Of a DNA stretch of 64,000 nucleotides, positions 28,072-36,865 are shown piece after piece (positions within the stretch are counted from its first letter, which is position 1; each line of letters begins with the position of its first letter). The notes beneath the pieces were generated by a model. That model was given only the letters and a program-made list of their open reading frames with translations, was not told the origin of the DNA and ran no database searches. The position numbers and the translations under genes were made by a program. The DNA is from Marinospirillum alkaliphilum DSM 21637 (GTDB taxonomy: Bacteria; Pseudomonadota; Gammaproteobacteria; Pseudomonadales; Halomonadaceae), in assembly GCF_900119735.1 (NCBI RefSeq), contig NZ_FPJW01000007.1, positions 124,001 to 188,000 of the forward strand. Direction: 5' to 3'.

Positions 28072-28137
28072 AGAATGGCAAATCGAATTATTGATATCAA
28101 GGTTTTTCATTATTTTTTATTATGCATTTAATTGCAT
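28072..28137. promoter_or_regulatory. teaA-dtd divergent promoter region with two palindromes
   Basis: For teaA, TTGATA (minus strand, 28095-28100) and CATTCT (28072-28077) are separated by 17 bases; the -10 is weak. TTGATATCAA at 28091-28100 is a perfect palindrome that covers this -35. At 28122-28137 a second, 16-base near-palindrome has arms ATGCA and TGCAT. Both could bind a regulator of osmolyte uptake. The region is markedly AT-rich. Confidence 0.35.
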
Positions 28138-28158
28138 GTTTTATCTCAGGAGTCATCC

Positions 28159-28611
28159 ATGAAAGCACTGATACAAAGGGTCAGTGAAGCCAGAGTCAGC
28201 ATTGCCGGGGAAGTGGTAGGAGAGATCAATCGAGGACTGTTGGTTTTGCTTGGCGTGGAACGGCGGGATACCCAAGCGGATGCCGAATGGTTGGTGGATC
28301 GCTTGCTGCGTTACCGGATTTTTCCTGATGAAGCGGGTAAAATGAATCTGGGCCTGCAAGAGACCCGCGGCGGCTTATTGGTGGTTTCCCAGTTCACCCT
28401 CGCTGCAGATACTCGCAAAGGACTGAGGCCGGGCTTTTCCACTGCGGCAGACCCGGCTACCGGTGAGTTGCTTTATAATCATTTTTTACAACATGCCCGA
28501 CAACTGCATGACCCGGTAGCCAGTGGCCGCTTTGGTGCCGATATGCAGGTAGGATTAATTAATGATGGACCGGTGACCTTCTTGCTGGAGTCACCCCTGA
28601 CAAGTGTTTGA
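28159..28611 (+). CDS. dtd: D-aminoacyl-tRNA deacylase
   Basis: Dtd removes D-amino acids and glycine mischarged on tRNA. The 150-residue product begins [13 protein letters not shown] and contains [12 protein letters not shown] and the C-terminal [11 protein letters not shown] motif with the Gly-cisPro element used for chiral rejection. The ATG at 28159 follows an AGGAG. The SDR gene begins 13 bases after its stop and is likely cotranscribed. Confidence 0.96.
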   Translation: MKALIQRVSEARVSIAGEVVGEINRGLLVLLGVERRDTQADAEWLVDRLLRYRIFPDEAGKMNLGLQETRGGLLVVSQFTLAADTRKGLRPGFSTAADPATGELLYNHFLQHARQLHDPVASGRFGADMQVGLINDGPVTFLLESPLTSV

Positions 28612-28623
28612 GGAGCCATAACC

Positions 28624-29400
28624 TTGACTGATTCCCGACCCAGACCGGTGGCGGTGGTAACAGGTGGTGCCCAGGGCATCGGCCGCGCCATTACCGGGGC
28701 ACTGCTGCAACAAGGCTGGCAGGTGATGATTGCTGACATAGATGGCGAAGCAGGCACTGAGTGCATTCACCTGTTCGACAATCTGGGGCCGGTACTCTTT
28801 CAAACGGTTGATGTTTCACGCGAAGAACAAGTTCGCCAGCTGTTTCAGGCCACTCGTGAGCAAATGGGACCCATCAAACTGCTGATCAACAATGCGGGTA
28901 TTGCCAACCCCTTCAGTGGCCCACTGGAAGACCTGGATCTGTCCAACTGGCAGCGTTATCTGGATGTCAACCTCACCGGTGTTTTCCTCTGCTGCAAACA
29001 TGCCGCCGGTGATCTGCGTGATACCCGCGGCAGCATCATCAACCTCGGCTCCACCCGCGCCCTGCAATCTGAGCCGGATACTGAAGCCTATGCTGCCAGC
29101 AAAGGCGGTGTGTTGGCTTTGACGCACGCACTGGCCATCAGCATGGGGCCGGATGTGCGTGTCAACGCCATCAGCCCCGGCTGGATTGAAGTGGGTGAAT
29201 GGCAAAAAACCAGTTCCCGTTACCAGCCTTTTCATTCGGATGAAGACCATGAACAACACCCGGTTGGCCGTCTGGGCAAACCGGATGATGTTGCCGGACT
29301 GGTATTGTGGCTGGCATCGGATCTGGCCGGTTTTGTCACCGGCCAGAACTTTGTGGTGGATGGCGGCATGACCCGCAAGATGATCTATCAGGGTAACTGA
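28624..29400 (+). CDS. Short-chain dehydrogenase/reductase
   Basis: The 258-residue classical SDR has the NAD(P)-binding motif TGGAQGIG at its N terminus, NNAG, an active-site Ser and the catalytic YAASK. The C-terminal half has SPGWIEVG and NFVVDGGMTRKM. The Asp in MIADIDGE after the second strand favours NAD+ over NADP+. The start is a TTG with GAGGAG about 9 bases upstream, overlapping the end of dtd. The substrate is unknown. Confidence 0.88.
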   Translation: MTDSRPRPVAVVTGGAQGIGRAITGALLQQGWQVMIADIDGEAGTECIHLFDNLGPVLFQTVDVSREEQVRQLFQATREQMGPIKLLINNAGIANPFSGPLEDLDLSNWQRYLDVNLTGVFLCCKHAAGDLRDTRGSIINLGSTRALQSEPDTEAYAASKGGVLALTHALAISMGPDVRVNAISPGWIEVGEWQKTSSRYQPFHSDEDHEQHPVGRLGKPDDVAGLVLWLASDLAGFVTGQNFVVDGGMTRKMIYQGN

Positions 29401-29419
29401 TCAGAGATTGCTGACCCGC

Positions 29420-31354
29420 TTACAGCCCCAGCTCGGCGGTTTTCTGCTCCAGGGCTTCACCCGCTTCCAGCCATTCCATTTCCAGGGTTTCCAGCTGCTG
29501 CTGCAGGTTACCCTGGTCTTTCAGCAACTGCTGCAGTTCCGGCTTGCGTGCTGCATCGCTGTAAAGACTGGTGTCTCCCAGACTGGCTTCTGTTTGCTCC
29601 AGCTGTAAACGTGTGGTGTCCATCTGCTGCTCCAGCTTTTCCAGCTGTTTTTTCAAGGGTTTCAACAGCTCCCTTAAACGGGCTGCCTCCTTGCGATCCA
29701 GCTTTTTATTGCCGCTTGCAACGGCAGCAGCACTGCTTGTTGCCACTGCTGCCTGGGGCTGTTTTTCTGCCCGGCGCTGACCGGCCTGACGCTCTTTTAA
29801 CCAGCGGGCATAGTCTTCCAGATCGCCGTCAAAATCTGTCACTCGACCATCGGCCACCAACCAGTATTCATCCACCGTGTTGCTCAACAGATGGCGGTCG
29901 TGAGACACCACCAACACAGCACCTTCAAAATCCTGCAGCGCCAGAGTCAGGGCATGGCGCATTTCCAGATCCAGGTGGTTGGTCGGCTCATCCAGCAACA
30001 ACAGATTGGGTTTCTGCCAGGCAATCATCGCCAGCGCCAGCCGCGCCTTTTCACCACCGGAAAAACGCCCGACCGGCGCCAGCACTTCATCGCCCTGAAA
30101 ACCGAAACCACCCAGAAAGTTACGCAACTCCTGCTCCCGTGCATCCGGTGACAGGCGCTGCAAATGCAGCAGGGGGGTGGCCTGAACATCCAGCGCTTCC
30201 AACTGGTGCTGGGCAAAATAACCGATATAAAGATGCTCACCGGCAGTACGCTGACCACTGACCAGCGGCACATCACCCACCAGTGATTTGATCAGTGTTG
30301 ATTTACCCGCCCCGTTCGGCCCCAACAGACCAATGCGCTGGCCGGGATGCAGGGTAAAACCCACCTGACGCACTACCGCTGCCTGCTGGTAACCCAGTTC
30401 GGCATCTCGCATCACCAGCAGCGGATCAGAAGACTGGTCCGCTTCGGGGAAATCAAAATGAAAGGGTGAGTCCACATGCGCCGGTGCAATTTTTTCCATC
30501 CGCTCCAGCGCCTTGATACGGCTCTGCGCCTGCTTGGCCTTGGAGGCCTTGGCTTTAAAGCGGCGGACAAAATCCTCCATGTGAGCAATTTCACGCTGCT
30601 GCTTTTCATACATGGACTGCTGCTGCGCCAGCCGCTCGGCACGTTGCCGCTCAAACGCCGAATAACCACCGCGATACAACCATAACTGCCGATGCTCCAC
30701 ATGCAGCAAATGATCCACCACGTTGTCGATGAAGTCCCGGTCATGGGAAATCAGCAGCAGGGTACCGGGGTAACTGCGCAGCCAACCCTCCAGCCACAAG
30801 GTGGCATCCAGATCCAGGTGGTTGGTCGGCTCATCCAGCAGCAGCAAATCCGAAGGCATGAACAGGGTGCGCGCCAGATTCAGGCGAATGCGCCAGCCAC
30901 CGGAAAAGCTGTTAACCGGATTATTGAAGCTGTCTTGTGCAAATCCCAGCCCAGCCAGCAGCTGTTCGGCTTCAGCCCGTTTGGAATAACCCTGCAGCAG
31001 ATCATACTGGCCATGCAGTTCCGCCAGCCGCTGATTGTTACCCTCTGCTTCCGCCTGCAGTAACGCCTGCTCAACGGCTTTCAGCTCACCATGGCCTTCC
31101 AGCACATAATCCAGCGCTGGCTGGGTCAGTCCAGGAACCTCCTGCGCCAGGTGTGCAATACGATCATAACCGGACATTTGCAGCTCACCGGCATCCGGTG
31201 TAAGTTCACCCAGAAGCAGTTTGAACAGGGAAGACTTACCTGCACCGTTGGCACCCGTGAGGGCTACTTTCCAACCTGCATGAAGGCTGACACTGGTATT
31301 TTCCAGCAAACGCAAATCACCGCGTTGCAGGGTCAGCCCGCGAAATGTCATCAT
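29420..31354 (-). CDS. yheS: ABC-F family ATPase YheS
   Basis: The 644-residue soluble protein has two ABC nucleotide-binding domains with Walker A GANGAGKSS and GPNGAGKST, signature motifs SFSGGWRIRL and RFSGGEKARL, and Walker B LLLLDEPTNHLDL in both. The linker carries the KAKASKAKQAQSRIKALERM stretch typical of ABC-F proteins. A C-terminal coiled coil follows (about 540-640). YheS acts on the ribosome; its precise role, perhaps rescue of particular stalls, is not settled. It is divergent from the TIGR02444 gene, a pairing often seen in pseudomonads. Confidence 0.93.
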   Translation of the reverse strand: MMTFRGLTLQRGDLRLLENTSVSLHAGWKVALTGANGAGKSSLFKLLLGELTPDAGELQMSGYDRIAHLAQEVPGLTQPALDYVLEGHGELKAVEQALLQAEAEGNNQRLAELHGQYDLLQGYSKRAEAEQLLAGLGFAQDSFNNPVNSFSGGWRIRLNLARTLFMPSDLLLLDEPTNHLDLDATLWLEGWLRSYPGTLLLISHDRDFIDNVVDHLLHVEHRQLWLYRGGYSAFERQRAERLAQQQSMYEKQQREIAHMEDFVRRFKAKASKAKQAQSRIKALERMEKIAPAHVDSPFHFDFPEADQSSDPLLVMRDAELGYQQAAVVRQVGFTLHPGQRIGLLGPNGAGKSTLIKSLVGDVPLVSGQRTAGEHLYIGYFAQHQLEALDVQATPLLHLQRLSPDAREQELRNFLGGFGFQGDEVLAPVGRFSGGEKARLALAMIAWQKPNLLLLDEPTNHLDLEMRHALTLALQDFEGAVLVVSHDRHLLSNTVDEYWLVADGRVTDFDGDLEDYARWLKERQAGQRRAEKQPQAAVATSSAAAVASGNKKLDRKEAARLRELLKPLKKQLEKLEQQMDTTRLQLEQTEASLGDTSLYSDAARKPELQQLLKDQGNLQQQLETLEMEWLEAGEALEQKTAELGL

Positions 31355-31412
31355 GGTGTACTGCTCCGGATCTTTTTGCTGTTACAGAAGCACTGAATAA
31401 GGACTCAAAAAA

Positions 31413-31979
31413 ATGCTGCTGCATGATAACCCGTTCTGGCGCTTTTCGCTGAGCCTGTATCAGCTCAAGCGTATCAAGGATGCCTGCCTGCAGTTGCAGG
31501 ACGAAAGTGGCGCCAATGTTAACCTGCTGCTTTTTGCGCTGTGGGTATCCCAGCAACAGCTGCGTTTTGCCCCCGACTGGAAGCAATCCTTTCAGCAACT
31601 GGATAACTGGCATCGGGATTACACCTTGCAGTTGCGCCGCCAGCGTAATGAACTCAAGGTGCTGGCTGAAAAAGCGGATCAGCATGAAGATGGTCCACTG
31701 CACCGCATGCGTGATCACATCATGAAGGCTGAACTGCTGGCTGAACAGCAGGAACAGGCGGTGCTTTATTATTATTACCAGGAACGCCAGGGATTGCTGG
31801 ATTGTGAAAACAAGGAAGCTGCACTGATTGAAAACCTCTGCAACTGCTTTGAAGATCCTACCCAGGTGGATGATGCACCCCTGAAAGTCTTGCTGGGCGT
31901 GCTACTGGATGAGCGTGATACCGAGTTTGCCATCGTTCGCCTGCGGGAACAGCTGGAGCGACGCCATCAACGTCGTTAA
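31413..31979 (+). CDS. TIGR02444 (DUF2390) family protein
   Basis: The 188-residue protein begins NPFWRFSLSLYQLKRIKDACLQLQ with NVNLLLFALWV, which marks the TIGR02444 family of proteobacterial cytoplasmic proteins. The remainder is helical and charged. Function is unknown. It is divergent from yheS with a 58-base gap. The upstream FWRFSLSLY region and YYYYQERQG suggest several aromatic surface positions; nothing more can be read. Confidence 0.83.
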   Translation: MLLHDNPFWRFSLSLYQLKRIKDACLQLQDESGANVNLLLFALWVSQQQLRFAPDWKQSFQQLDNWHRDYTLQLRRQRNELKVLAEKADQHEDGPLHRMRDHIMKAELLAEQQEQAVLYYYYQERQGLLDCENKEAALIENLCNCFEDPTQVDDAPLKVLLGVLLDERDTEFAIVRLREQLERRHQRR

Positions 31980-32051
31980 GGAACCAAAAAACCTCAACAG
32001 CCTCTGATAACATCGAACAACATGCAATTTTGCACAACCCAAGGAGTCACC

Positions 32052-32750
32052 ATGTACAAACAACTGGGCCTGTTGGCCACTGCAGCAACTCTGAGCCTGG
32101 CGCTGGCCCTGCCTGCCACTGCTCTGGCCAACCCCTCAACAGACAAGGAACGCATTGGTTACAGCCTGGGCATTATGGTTGGTCGCCAGTTACAGCAGGA
32201 CGTGAAGGACCTGGACATCGATAGCTTCAGCGCCGCGCTGAAAGACCTTTATGCCGGTCGCGAACCCAAACTGGATGATCAGCAGATCGGCCAGGTACTG
32301 GAACAGCTGCAACAACAACTGATGGCTGAAGCCCAGCAGCAGGCTGAACGCGAGGCCGCAGAAAACCTACAGCGCGGCCAGCAGTTCCTGGCTGAAAATG
32401 CCGGCAAGGCGGGTGTACAAGTCACCGCCTCTGGCCTGCAATACAAGGTAGTGCGTGAAGGCAAGGGTAACAAGCCCAAAGCCGGCTCCACAGTCAAAGT
32501 ACACTATGAAGGCACCCTGACTGATGGCACGGTGTTCGACAGCTCTTACCGTCGTGGTGAGCCTGTCAGTTTCCGGGTCAACCAGGTAATTGCCGGTTGG
32601 CAGGAAGCACTGCAACTGATGCCGGAAGGCAGTGAGTGGATGCTTTATATTCCTGCTGAGCTGGCTTATGGTCCGGCCGGTGCCGGTGGTGCCATTGGCC
32701 CCAACGAAACCCTGGTGTTCAAAGTGGAACTGCAGGAAGTCAAAGACTAA
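32052..32750 (+). CDS. FKBP-type peptidyl-prolyl cis-trans isomerase, periplasmic (FkpA/Mip type)
   Basis: The 232-residue protein has a signal peptide ending near residue 27 (ALA-N). A helical dimerisation domain with DKERIGYSLGIMVGRQL follows, then a long connecting helix rich in Gln and Glu, and a C-terminal FKBP domain with VHYEGTLTDGTVFDSSYRRGEP and PAELAYGPAGAGG. It should catalyse prolyl isomerisation and act as a chaperone in the envelope. The ATG at 32052 is preceded by AAGGAG. An intrinsic terminator follows. Confidence 0.93.
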   Translation: MYKQLGLLATAATLSLALALPATALANPSTDKERIGYSLGIMVGRQLQQDVKDLDIDSFSAALKDLYAGREPKLDDQQIGQVLEQLQQQLMAEAQQQAEREAAENLQRGQQFLAENAGKAGVQVTASGLQYKVVREGKGNKPKAGSTVKVHYEGTLTDGTVFDSSYRRGEPVSFRVNQVIAGWQEALQLMPEGSEWMLYIPAELAYGPAGAGGAIGPNETLVFKVELQEVKD

Positions 32751-32773
32751 TTTAATCCCTGATTAAGCAGCAT

Positions 32774-32801
32774 AAAAAAACGGCCCGTAGGCCGTTTTTT
32801 T
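32774..32801. terminator. Bidirectional intrinsic terminator between FKBP gene and pnp
   Basis: A 7-base A-run and CGGCC (32774-32785) pair with GGCCG and a T-run (32790-32801) around a CGTA loop. It is symmetric and lies between two convergent genes, so it can end transcripts from either side. Confidence 0.9.
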
Positions 32802-32816
32802 AGATCCGCAAGAAAA

Positions 32817-34946
32817 TCAACCCTGGGCTTCAGCCGCAAATGCTGCTTTATCTTCCTCGGTCACTTCCTTGATCGACAGCTTCACGCGGTTACGGTTATC
32901 AATGTCGATCACCTTAACCAGCACTTCCTGACCTTCACTCAGGTAGTCCTTGACGTTTTCTACCCGCTTGTTGTCGATCTGGGAAATGTGCACCAAACCA
33001 TCCTGACCCGGCAGGAAGGTGACAAAGGCACCAAAGTCAGCCAGACGCGCAACCTTGCCCATGTAGACCTTATCAATTTCAGCACTGGCAGTCAGACCAA
33101 TGATCATGTCGATGGCGGCCTTGGCAGACAGCTGGGAATCAGCATACACCTTGATTTCACCGGAATCGTCGATATCAATGGAAGCACCGGTTTTTTCAGT
33201 GATGCTACGGATGGTGGCGCCACCCTTGCCGATCACGTCACGGATCTTGTCGGTATCAATTTTGATAGTGGTCATGGTTGGTGCATTGTCGGACAGCTCA
33301 GCACGTGCGCTTGGCAGCACCTGATTCATCTGCTCCAGGATTTCCATACGCGCCTGATTGGCCTGCTGCAGGGCAAGTTCCATGATTTCTTCGTTAATGC
33401 CTTCAATCTTGATGTCCATCTGCAGCGCAGTAACACCAGCAGCCGAACCGGCCACTTTGAAGTCCATGTCGCCCAGGTGATCTTCATCACCCAGGATGTC
33501 GGTCAGTACAGCAAAACGCTCACCTTCCTTGACCAGACCCATGGCAATACCGGCCACTGGTGCTTTCAGAGGCACACCGGCATCCATCAATGCCAGTGAA
33601 GAACCACAAACGGATGCCATGGAGCTGGAACCGTTGGACTCAGTGATTTCAGATACCACACGAATGGTGTAGGGGAATTCACTCTCAGAGGGCAGCATGG
33701 ACTGCACACCACGCTTGGCCAGACGACCATGACCAATTTCGCGGCGCTTCGGCCCCCCCATGAAACCAGCCTCACCCACCGAGAAGGGAGGGAAGTTGTA
33801 GTGGAACAGGAAGCTATCCTTGAACTCACCTTCCAGACTTTCGATGATCTGTGCATCACGGGTGGTACCCAGAGTGGCCACAACCAGTGCCTGAGTTTCA
33901 CCGCGAGTGAACAGGGCAGAACCATGCACCTTGGGCAGCACACCCACTTCGATGGTCAGCGGACGCACAGTCTTGTGGTCACGACCATCAATACGCGGCT
34001 CACCGTTCAGTACGTTGTTACGCACCACATCTTTTTCAATCTTGGCAAAGACTGACTTCACTGCATCAGCAGAAGGTGCATCTTCAGCACCCGTCGCCAG
34101 TTGCGCCACAACCGACTGACGGATTTCATCCAGACGGCCATAACGCTGCATCTTGTCAGTGATCTTGTAAGCTTCACGAATACCGGCTTCTGCCAGCGGA
34201 CGCACCAGCGCTTCTGTGCTGGTGTCACGCGGGGCTGGCTGCCAATCCCAGGCCGGTTTACCTGCTTCAGCGGTAAACTCTTTAATCGCCTGAATCACCA
34301 CCTGCATTTCATCGTGGGCAAACAGCACCGCACCCAGCATCTGGTCTTCGGTCAGCTCTTTGGCTTCCGATTCAACCATCAATACTGCAGCTTCAGTACC
34401 AGCCACCACCATGTCCAGGCGGGAGTCTTTCAGCTGTGCAGAGTTGGGGTTCAGCATGTAACCGCCAGCATCGGTGTAACCGACACGGGCAGCACCCAGC
34501 GGACCATTAAACGGCACACCAGAAATGGACAGGGCTGCTGAGGCACCAATCATGGCAGCAATGTCTGCTTCCATACCACGCTCAGCAGATACTACCGTGC
34601 AAATCACCTGCACTTCGTTCATGAAACCTTTAGGGAACAGAGGACGAATCGGGCGGTCAATCAGACGGGAAACCAGGGTTTCCTTTTCAGTCGGGCGGCC
34701 TTCACGCTTGAAGAAGCCACCGGGAATCTTGCCTACGGCGTAGGTCTTTTCCTGATAAAACACAGCCAGCGGGAAAAAGTCCTGGCCGGGGCTGACGTCT
34801 TTTTTGGCAACAGCAGTACACAGCACGCTGGTGTTATCGATGGTCACCAGTACCGCACCGGTGGCCTGACGAGCAATGCGGCCGGTTTCGAGGGTTACGG
34901 TGCTCTGACCATACTGGAAGGTTTTCTTGATTGCTACTGGAGTCAC
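32817..34946 (-). CDS. pnp: Polyribonucleotide nucleotidyltransferase (PNPase)
   Basis: PNPase degrades RNA 3' to 5' with phosphate and is part of the degradosome. The 709-residue protein has two RNase PH domains linked by a helical domain, with [23 protein letters not shown] and the second-core motif [21 protein letters not shown] domain (about 560-610) and an S1 domain (about 620-690) close the chain. I chose the GTG at 34946, which gives the normal [13 protein letters not shown] start and has AAGGAA upstream. It follows rpsO, as in most bacteria. Confidence 0.96.
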   Translation of the reverse strand: MTPVAIKKTFQYGQSTVTLETGRIARQATGAVLVTIDNTSVLCTAVAKKDVSPGQDFFPLAVFYQEKTYAVGKIPGGFFKREGRPTEKETLVSRLIDRPIRPLFPKGFMNEVQVICTVVSAERGMEADIAAMIGASAALSISGVPFNGPLGAARVGYTDAGGYMLNPNSAQLKDSRLDMVVAGTEAAVLMVESEAKELTEDQMLGAVLFAHDEMQVVIQAIKEFTAEAGKPAWDWQPAPRDTSTEALVRPLAEAGIREAYKITDKMQRYGRLDEIRQSVVAQLATGAEDAPSADAVKSVFAKIEKDVVRNNVLNGEPRIDGRDHKTVRPLTIEVGVLPKVHGSALFTRGETQALVVATLGTTRDAQIIESLEGEFKDSFLFHYNFPPFSVGEAGFMGGPKRREIGHGRLAKRGVQSMLPSESEFPYTIRVVSEITESNGSSSMASVCGSSLALMDAGVPLKAPVAGIAMGLVKEGERFAVLTDILGDEDHLGDMDFKVAGSAAGVTALQMDIKIEGINEEIMELALQQANQARMEILEQMNQVLPSARAELSDNAPTMTTIKIDTDKIRDVIGKGGATIRSITEKTGASIDIDDSGEIKVYADSQLSAKAAIDMIIGLTASAEIDKVYMGKVARLADFGAFVTFLPGQDGLVHISQIDNKRVENVKDYLSEGQEVLVKVIDIDNRNRVKLSIKEVTEEDKAAFAAEAQG

Positions 34947-35037
34947 GGAATATTTCCTTTGATTTCGATTATTTTCGCCATTAATTAGCCCGCCTATCAT
35001 ACGCGCCTTGTTGTTGCAAACAAAGTGTTACCGCCCA

Positions 35038-35073
35038 TAAAAACAAAACCCCCGCAGCAAGCTGCGGGGGTTT
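35038..35073 (-). terminator. Intrinsic terminator between rpsO and pnp
   Basis: ACCCCCGCAG (35048-35057) pairs perfectly with CTGCGGGGGT (35062-35071) around a 4-base loop. On the minus strand a TTTTGTTTTT run follows. It lies 24 bases past the rpsO stop, as in other bacteria where partial termination sets the rpsO:pnp ratio. Confidence 0.9.
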
Positions 35074-35096
35074 GCAGGACAACTGAAGCCCTTGGA

Positions 35097-35363
35097 TCAG
35101 CGACGCAGACCCAGACGCTTGATCAGTTCAGCATAACGGCTGGTGTCTTTCTGCTTCAGGTAGTCCAGCAGTTTACGACGCTGGTTAACCTTGCGGATCA
35201 GACCACGACGGCTGTGGTGGTCTTTTTTGTTCACTTCAAAGTGACCCTGCAGGGTGTTGATGTCGTGAGTCAGCAGGGCAACCTGTACTTCCGGGGAGCC
35301 GGTGTCGTTGGCGCCACGAGCATATTCTTTAACGATTTCAGCTTTCTGTTCAGCTGTCAGCAT
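35097..35363 (-). CDS. rpsO: 30S ribosomal protein S15
   Basis: The 88-residue protein is full length. It begins [26 protein letters not shown], then [20 protein letters not shown] and ends RLGLRR, the standard S15 pattern. S15 binds 16S rRNA helices 20-22 early in assembly. The order truB-rpsO-pnp is conserved. In E. coli S15 represses its own mRNA; a matching structure here was not worked out. Confidence 0.98.
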   Translation of the reverse strand: MLTAEQKAEIVKEYARGANDTGSPEVQVALLTHDINTLQGHFEVNKKDHHSRRGLIRKVNQRRKLLDYLKQKDTSRYAELIKRLGLRR

Positions 35364-35428
35364 GGTTATTACTCCACAGTCGCTTGAGGACAGAGGCGAG
35401 GCCGTGCGACGTTACAGCCTGCCCGATA

Positions 35429-36379
35429 TTAACCCTGAGCTGCGACACTGCGCATTTTCAGGGGTTGCAGCAACAGCTTGTCAGCTTCACTGCGCACCTG
35501 TGCCAGACCGATAAAATCTGACCCGGATGCATAAAGGCGCACATTTTCCCCGATTGCAGCCACTTCGTCCAGCAGTTTCACTGCCTGGCCTTGCAACAGC
35601 TTTTCAGCATCTGCTTCATTCAGCTGGCAGATTGGCAGGTGCCGCACCAGATGATCCACTGGCCGCATGTAAGCGAGAATGCCGGCTTCGCCCTGCTGTT
35701 CAAAAGCAGCTTCCAGAGTTGGCAGATCCACCAGTTGACTGGCATCCTCCGCCCCGGAGGCAATACGCCGCAACGAAGACAGGTAACCACCACTACCCAA
35801 GGCCCGCGCCAGGTCTTCCCCCAGCACACGAATATAAGTGCCCTTGGAGCAGTGCACCTCCAGAGTCAGGCTATCGGGTGTAAACTCCAGCAACTTCAGC
35901 TGATGCAAAACAATATCACGGGGTGGCCGTTCAACATTTTCTCCGGCACGAGCCAGCTCATAAAGCTTGCGCCCTTGATGCTTGAGTGCCGAATACATGG
36001 GTGGCACCTGTTGCTGCGGACCAGTGAAATCTGCCAGCAGCTGCTGCAGGCGCGTTTCATTCATCTCCGGTAAAGGAAAACACTCCAGCGCTTCACCTTC
36101 AGCATCACCGGTATCGCGGGTCTCACCCAGCTGAATGCGCGTCACGTAGGTTTTATCCGCATCCAGTCCCTGACTGGCAAACTTGGTCGCTTCACCAAAA
36201 CACAGTGGCAACACACCGGTAGCCAGCGGATCAAGATTCCCGGTGTGACCGGCTTTTTTGGCCTTCAAAAGCCATTTGATACGCTGCAAGGCCTGGTTAC
36301 TGGATAAACCCAGCGGCTTATCCAGCAGCAACACACCATCCACCGGTTTACGCGGGATTTTTTTCTGCGTTTTCTGCAT
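35429..36379 (-). CDS. truB: tRNA pseudouridine(55) synthase
   Basis: TruB makes pseudouridine 55 in the T-loop of tRNAs and also acts as an RNA chaperone. The 316-residue protein has GVLLLDKPLGLSSNQAL, the catalytic Asp in GHTGNLDPLATGVLP and YKW-type binding replaced by the KLYELAR segment. A C-terminal PUA-like domain is present. It starts 15 bases after rbfA. Spacing with rpsO is 65 bases. Confidence 0.96.
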   Translation of the reverse strand: MQKTQKKIPRKPVDGVLLLDKPLGLSSNQALQRIKWLLKAKKAGHTGNLDPLATGVLPLCFGEATKFASQGLDADKTYVTRIQLGETRDTGDAEGEALECFPLPEMNETRLQQLLADFTGPQQQVPPMYSALKHQGRKLYELARAGENVERPPRDIVLHQLKLLEFTPDSLTLEVHCSKGTYIRVLGEDLARALGSGGYLSSLRRIASGAEDASQLVDLPTLEAAFEQQGEAGILAYMRPVDHLVRHLPICQLNEADAEKLLQGQAVKLLDEVAAIGENVRLYASGSDFIGLAQVRSEADKLLLQPLKMRSVAAQG

Positions 36380-36394
36380 CAGTCAGCAACAACC

Positions 36395-36787
36395 TCAGTC
36401 CTTGCCATCTTCACGATGACGACTGCGATCTTCCGCCATGGCACGTTCAATCAGGCTGCTCAGCTCCTGACCACGGCGCACACTTTCATCAAAGTGAAAG
36501 CGCAACTGGGGCACCACCCTGAGTTTGATGGCCTGCCCAATGCGACTGCGTAAAAAACCGGCAGCCTGCTTCAGGATCGCCATGTTTTCGGCAATCACTT
36601 CCGGCTTGTCTTCTTTACCCAAAATGGTCACATAAACATCGGCATAACCCAGATCCTTACTGACCTTGACACCACTCACAGTAATCATGGCATCCAGACG
36701 CGGATCTTTGACCTCACGCTGGATCATCACTGCCAGCTCACGCTGCATCTGGTCACCAATGCGGTCCAGACGACTGAATTCTTTCAT
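36395..36787 (-). CDS. rbfA: 30S ribosome-binding factor A
   Basis: RbfA helps 16S rRNA 5'-end maturation and cold adaptation. The 130-residue KH-like protein begins MKEFSRLDRIGDQMQRELA and contains DPRLDAMITVSGVKVSKDL and the FHFDESV motif. I chose the ATG at 36787 because GGAGGT lies 6 bases upstream; a longer frame to 36823 runs into the inverted repeat that separates it from infB. Confidence 0.96.
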   Translation of the reverse strand: MKEFSRLDRIGDQMQRELAVMIQREVKDPRLDAMITVSGVKVSKDLGYADVYVTILGKEDKPEVIAENMAILKQAAGFLRSRIGQAIKLRVVPQLRFHFDESVRRGQELSSLIERAMAEDRSRHREDGKD

Positions 36788-36801
36788 GTAAGACCTCCAA
36801 T

Positions 36802-36845
36802 AAAACAGCCCCGATCCCGACAAGTCGGAGAACCGAGGCTGTTTT
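36802..36845. repeat. Long inverted repeat between infB and rbfA
   Basis: AAAACAGCC (36802-36810) pairs with GGCTGTTTT (36837-36845), and inside it CCGAC and GTCGG form a second hairpin, so most of the 44 bases can fold into one branched or extended stem. On the minus strand the outer stem ends in TTTTA. It may be a partial terminator or an mRNA-processing site inside the nusA-infB-rbfA operon. Confidence 0.6.
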
Positions 36846-36865
36846 GCTGCTTCAGTTGGACGCGA

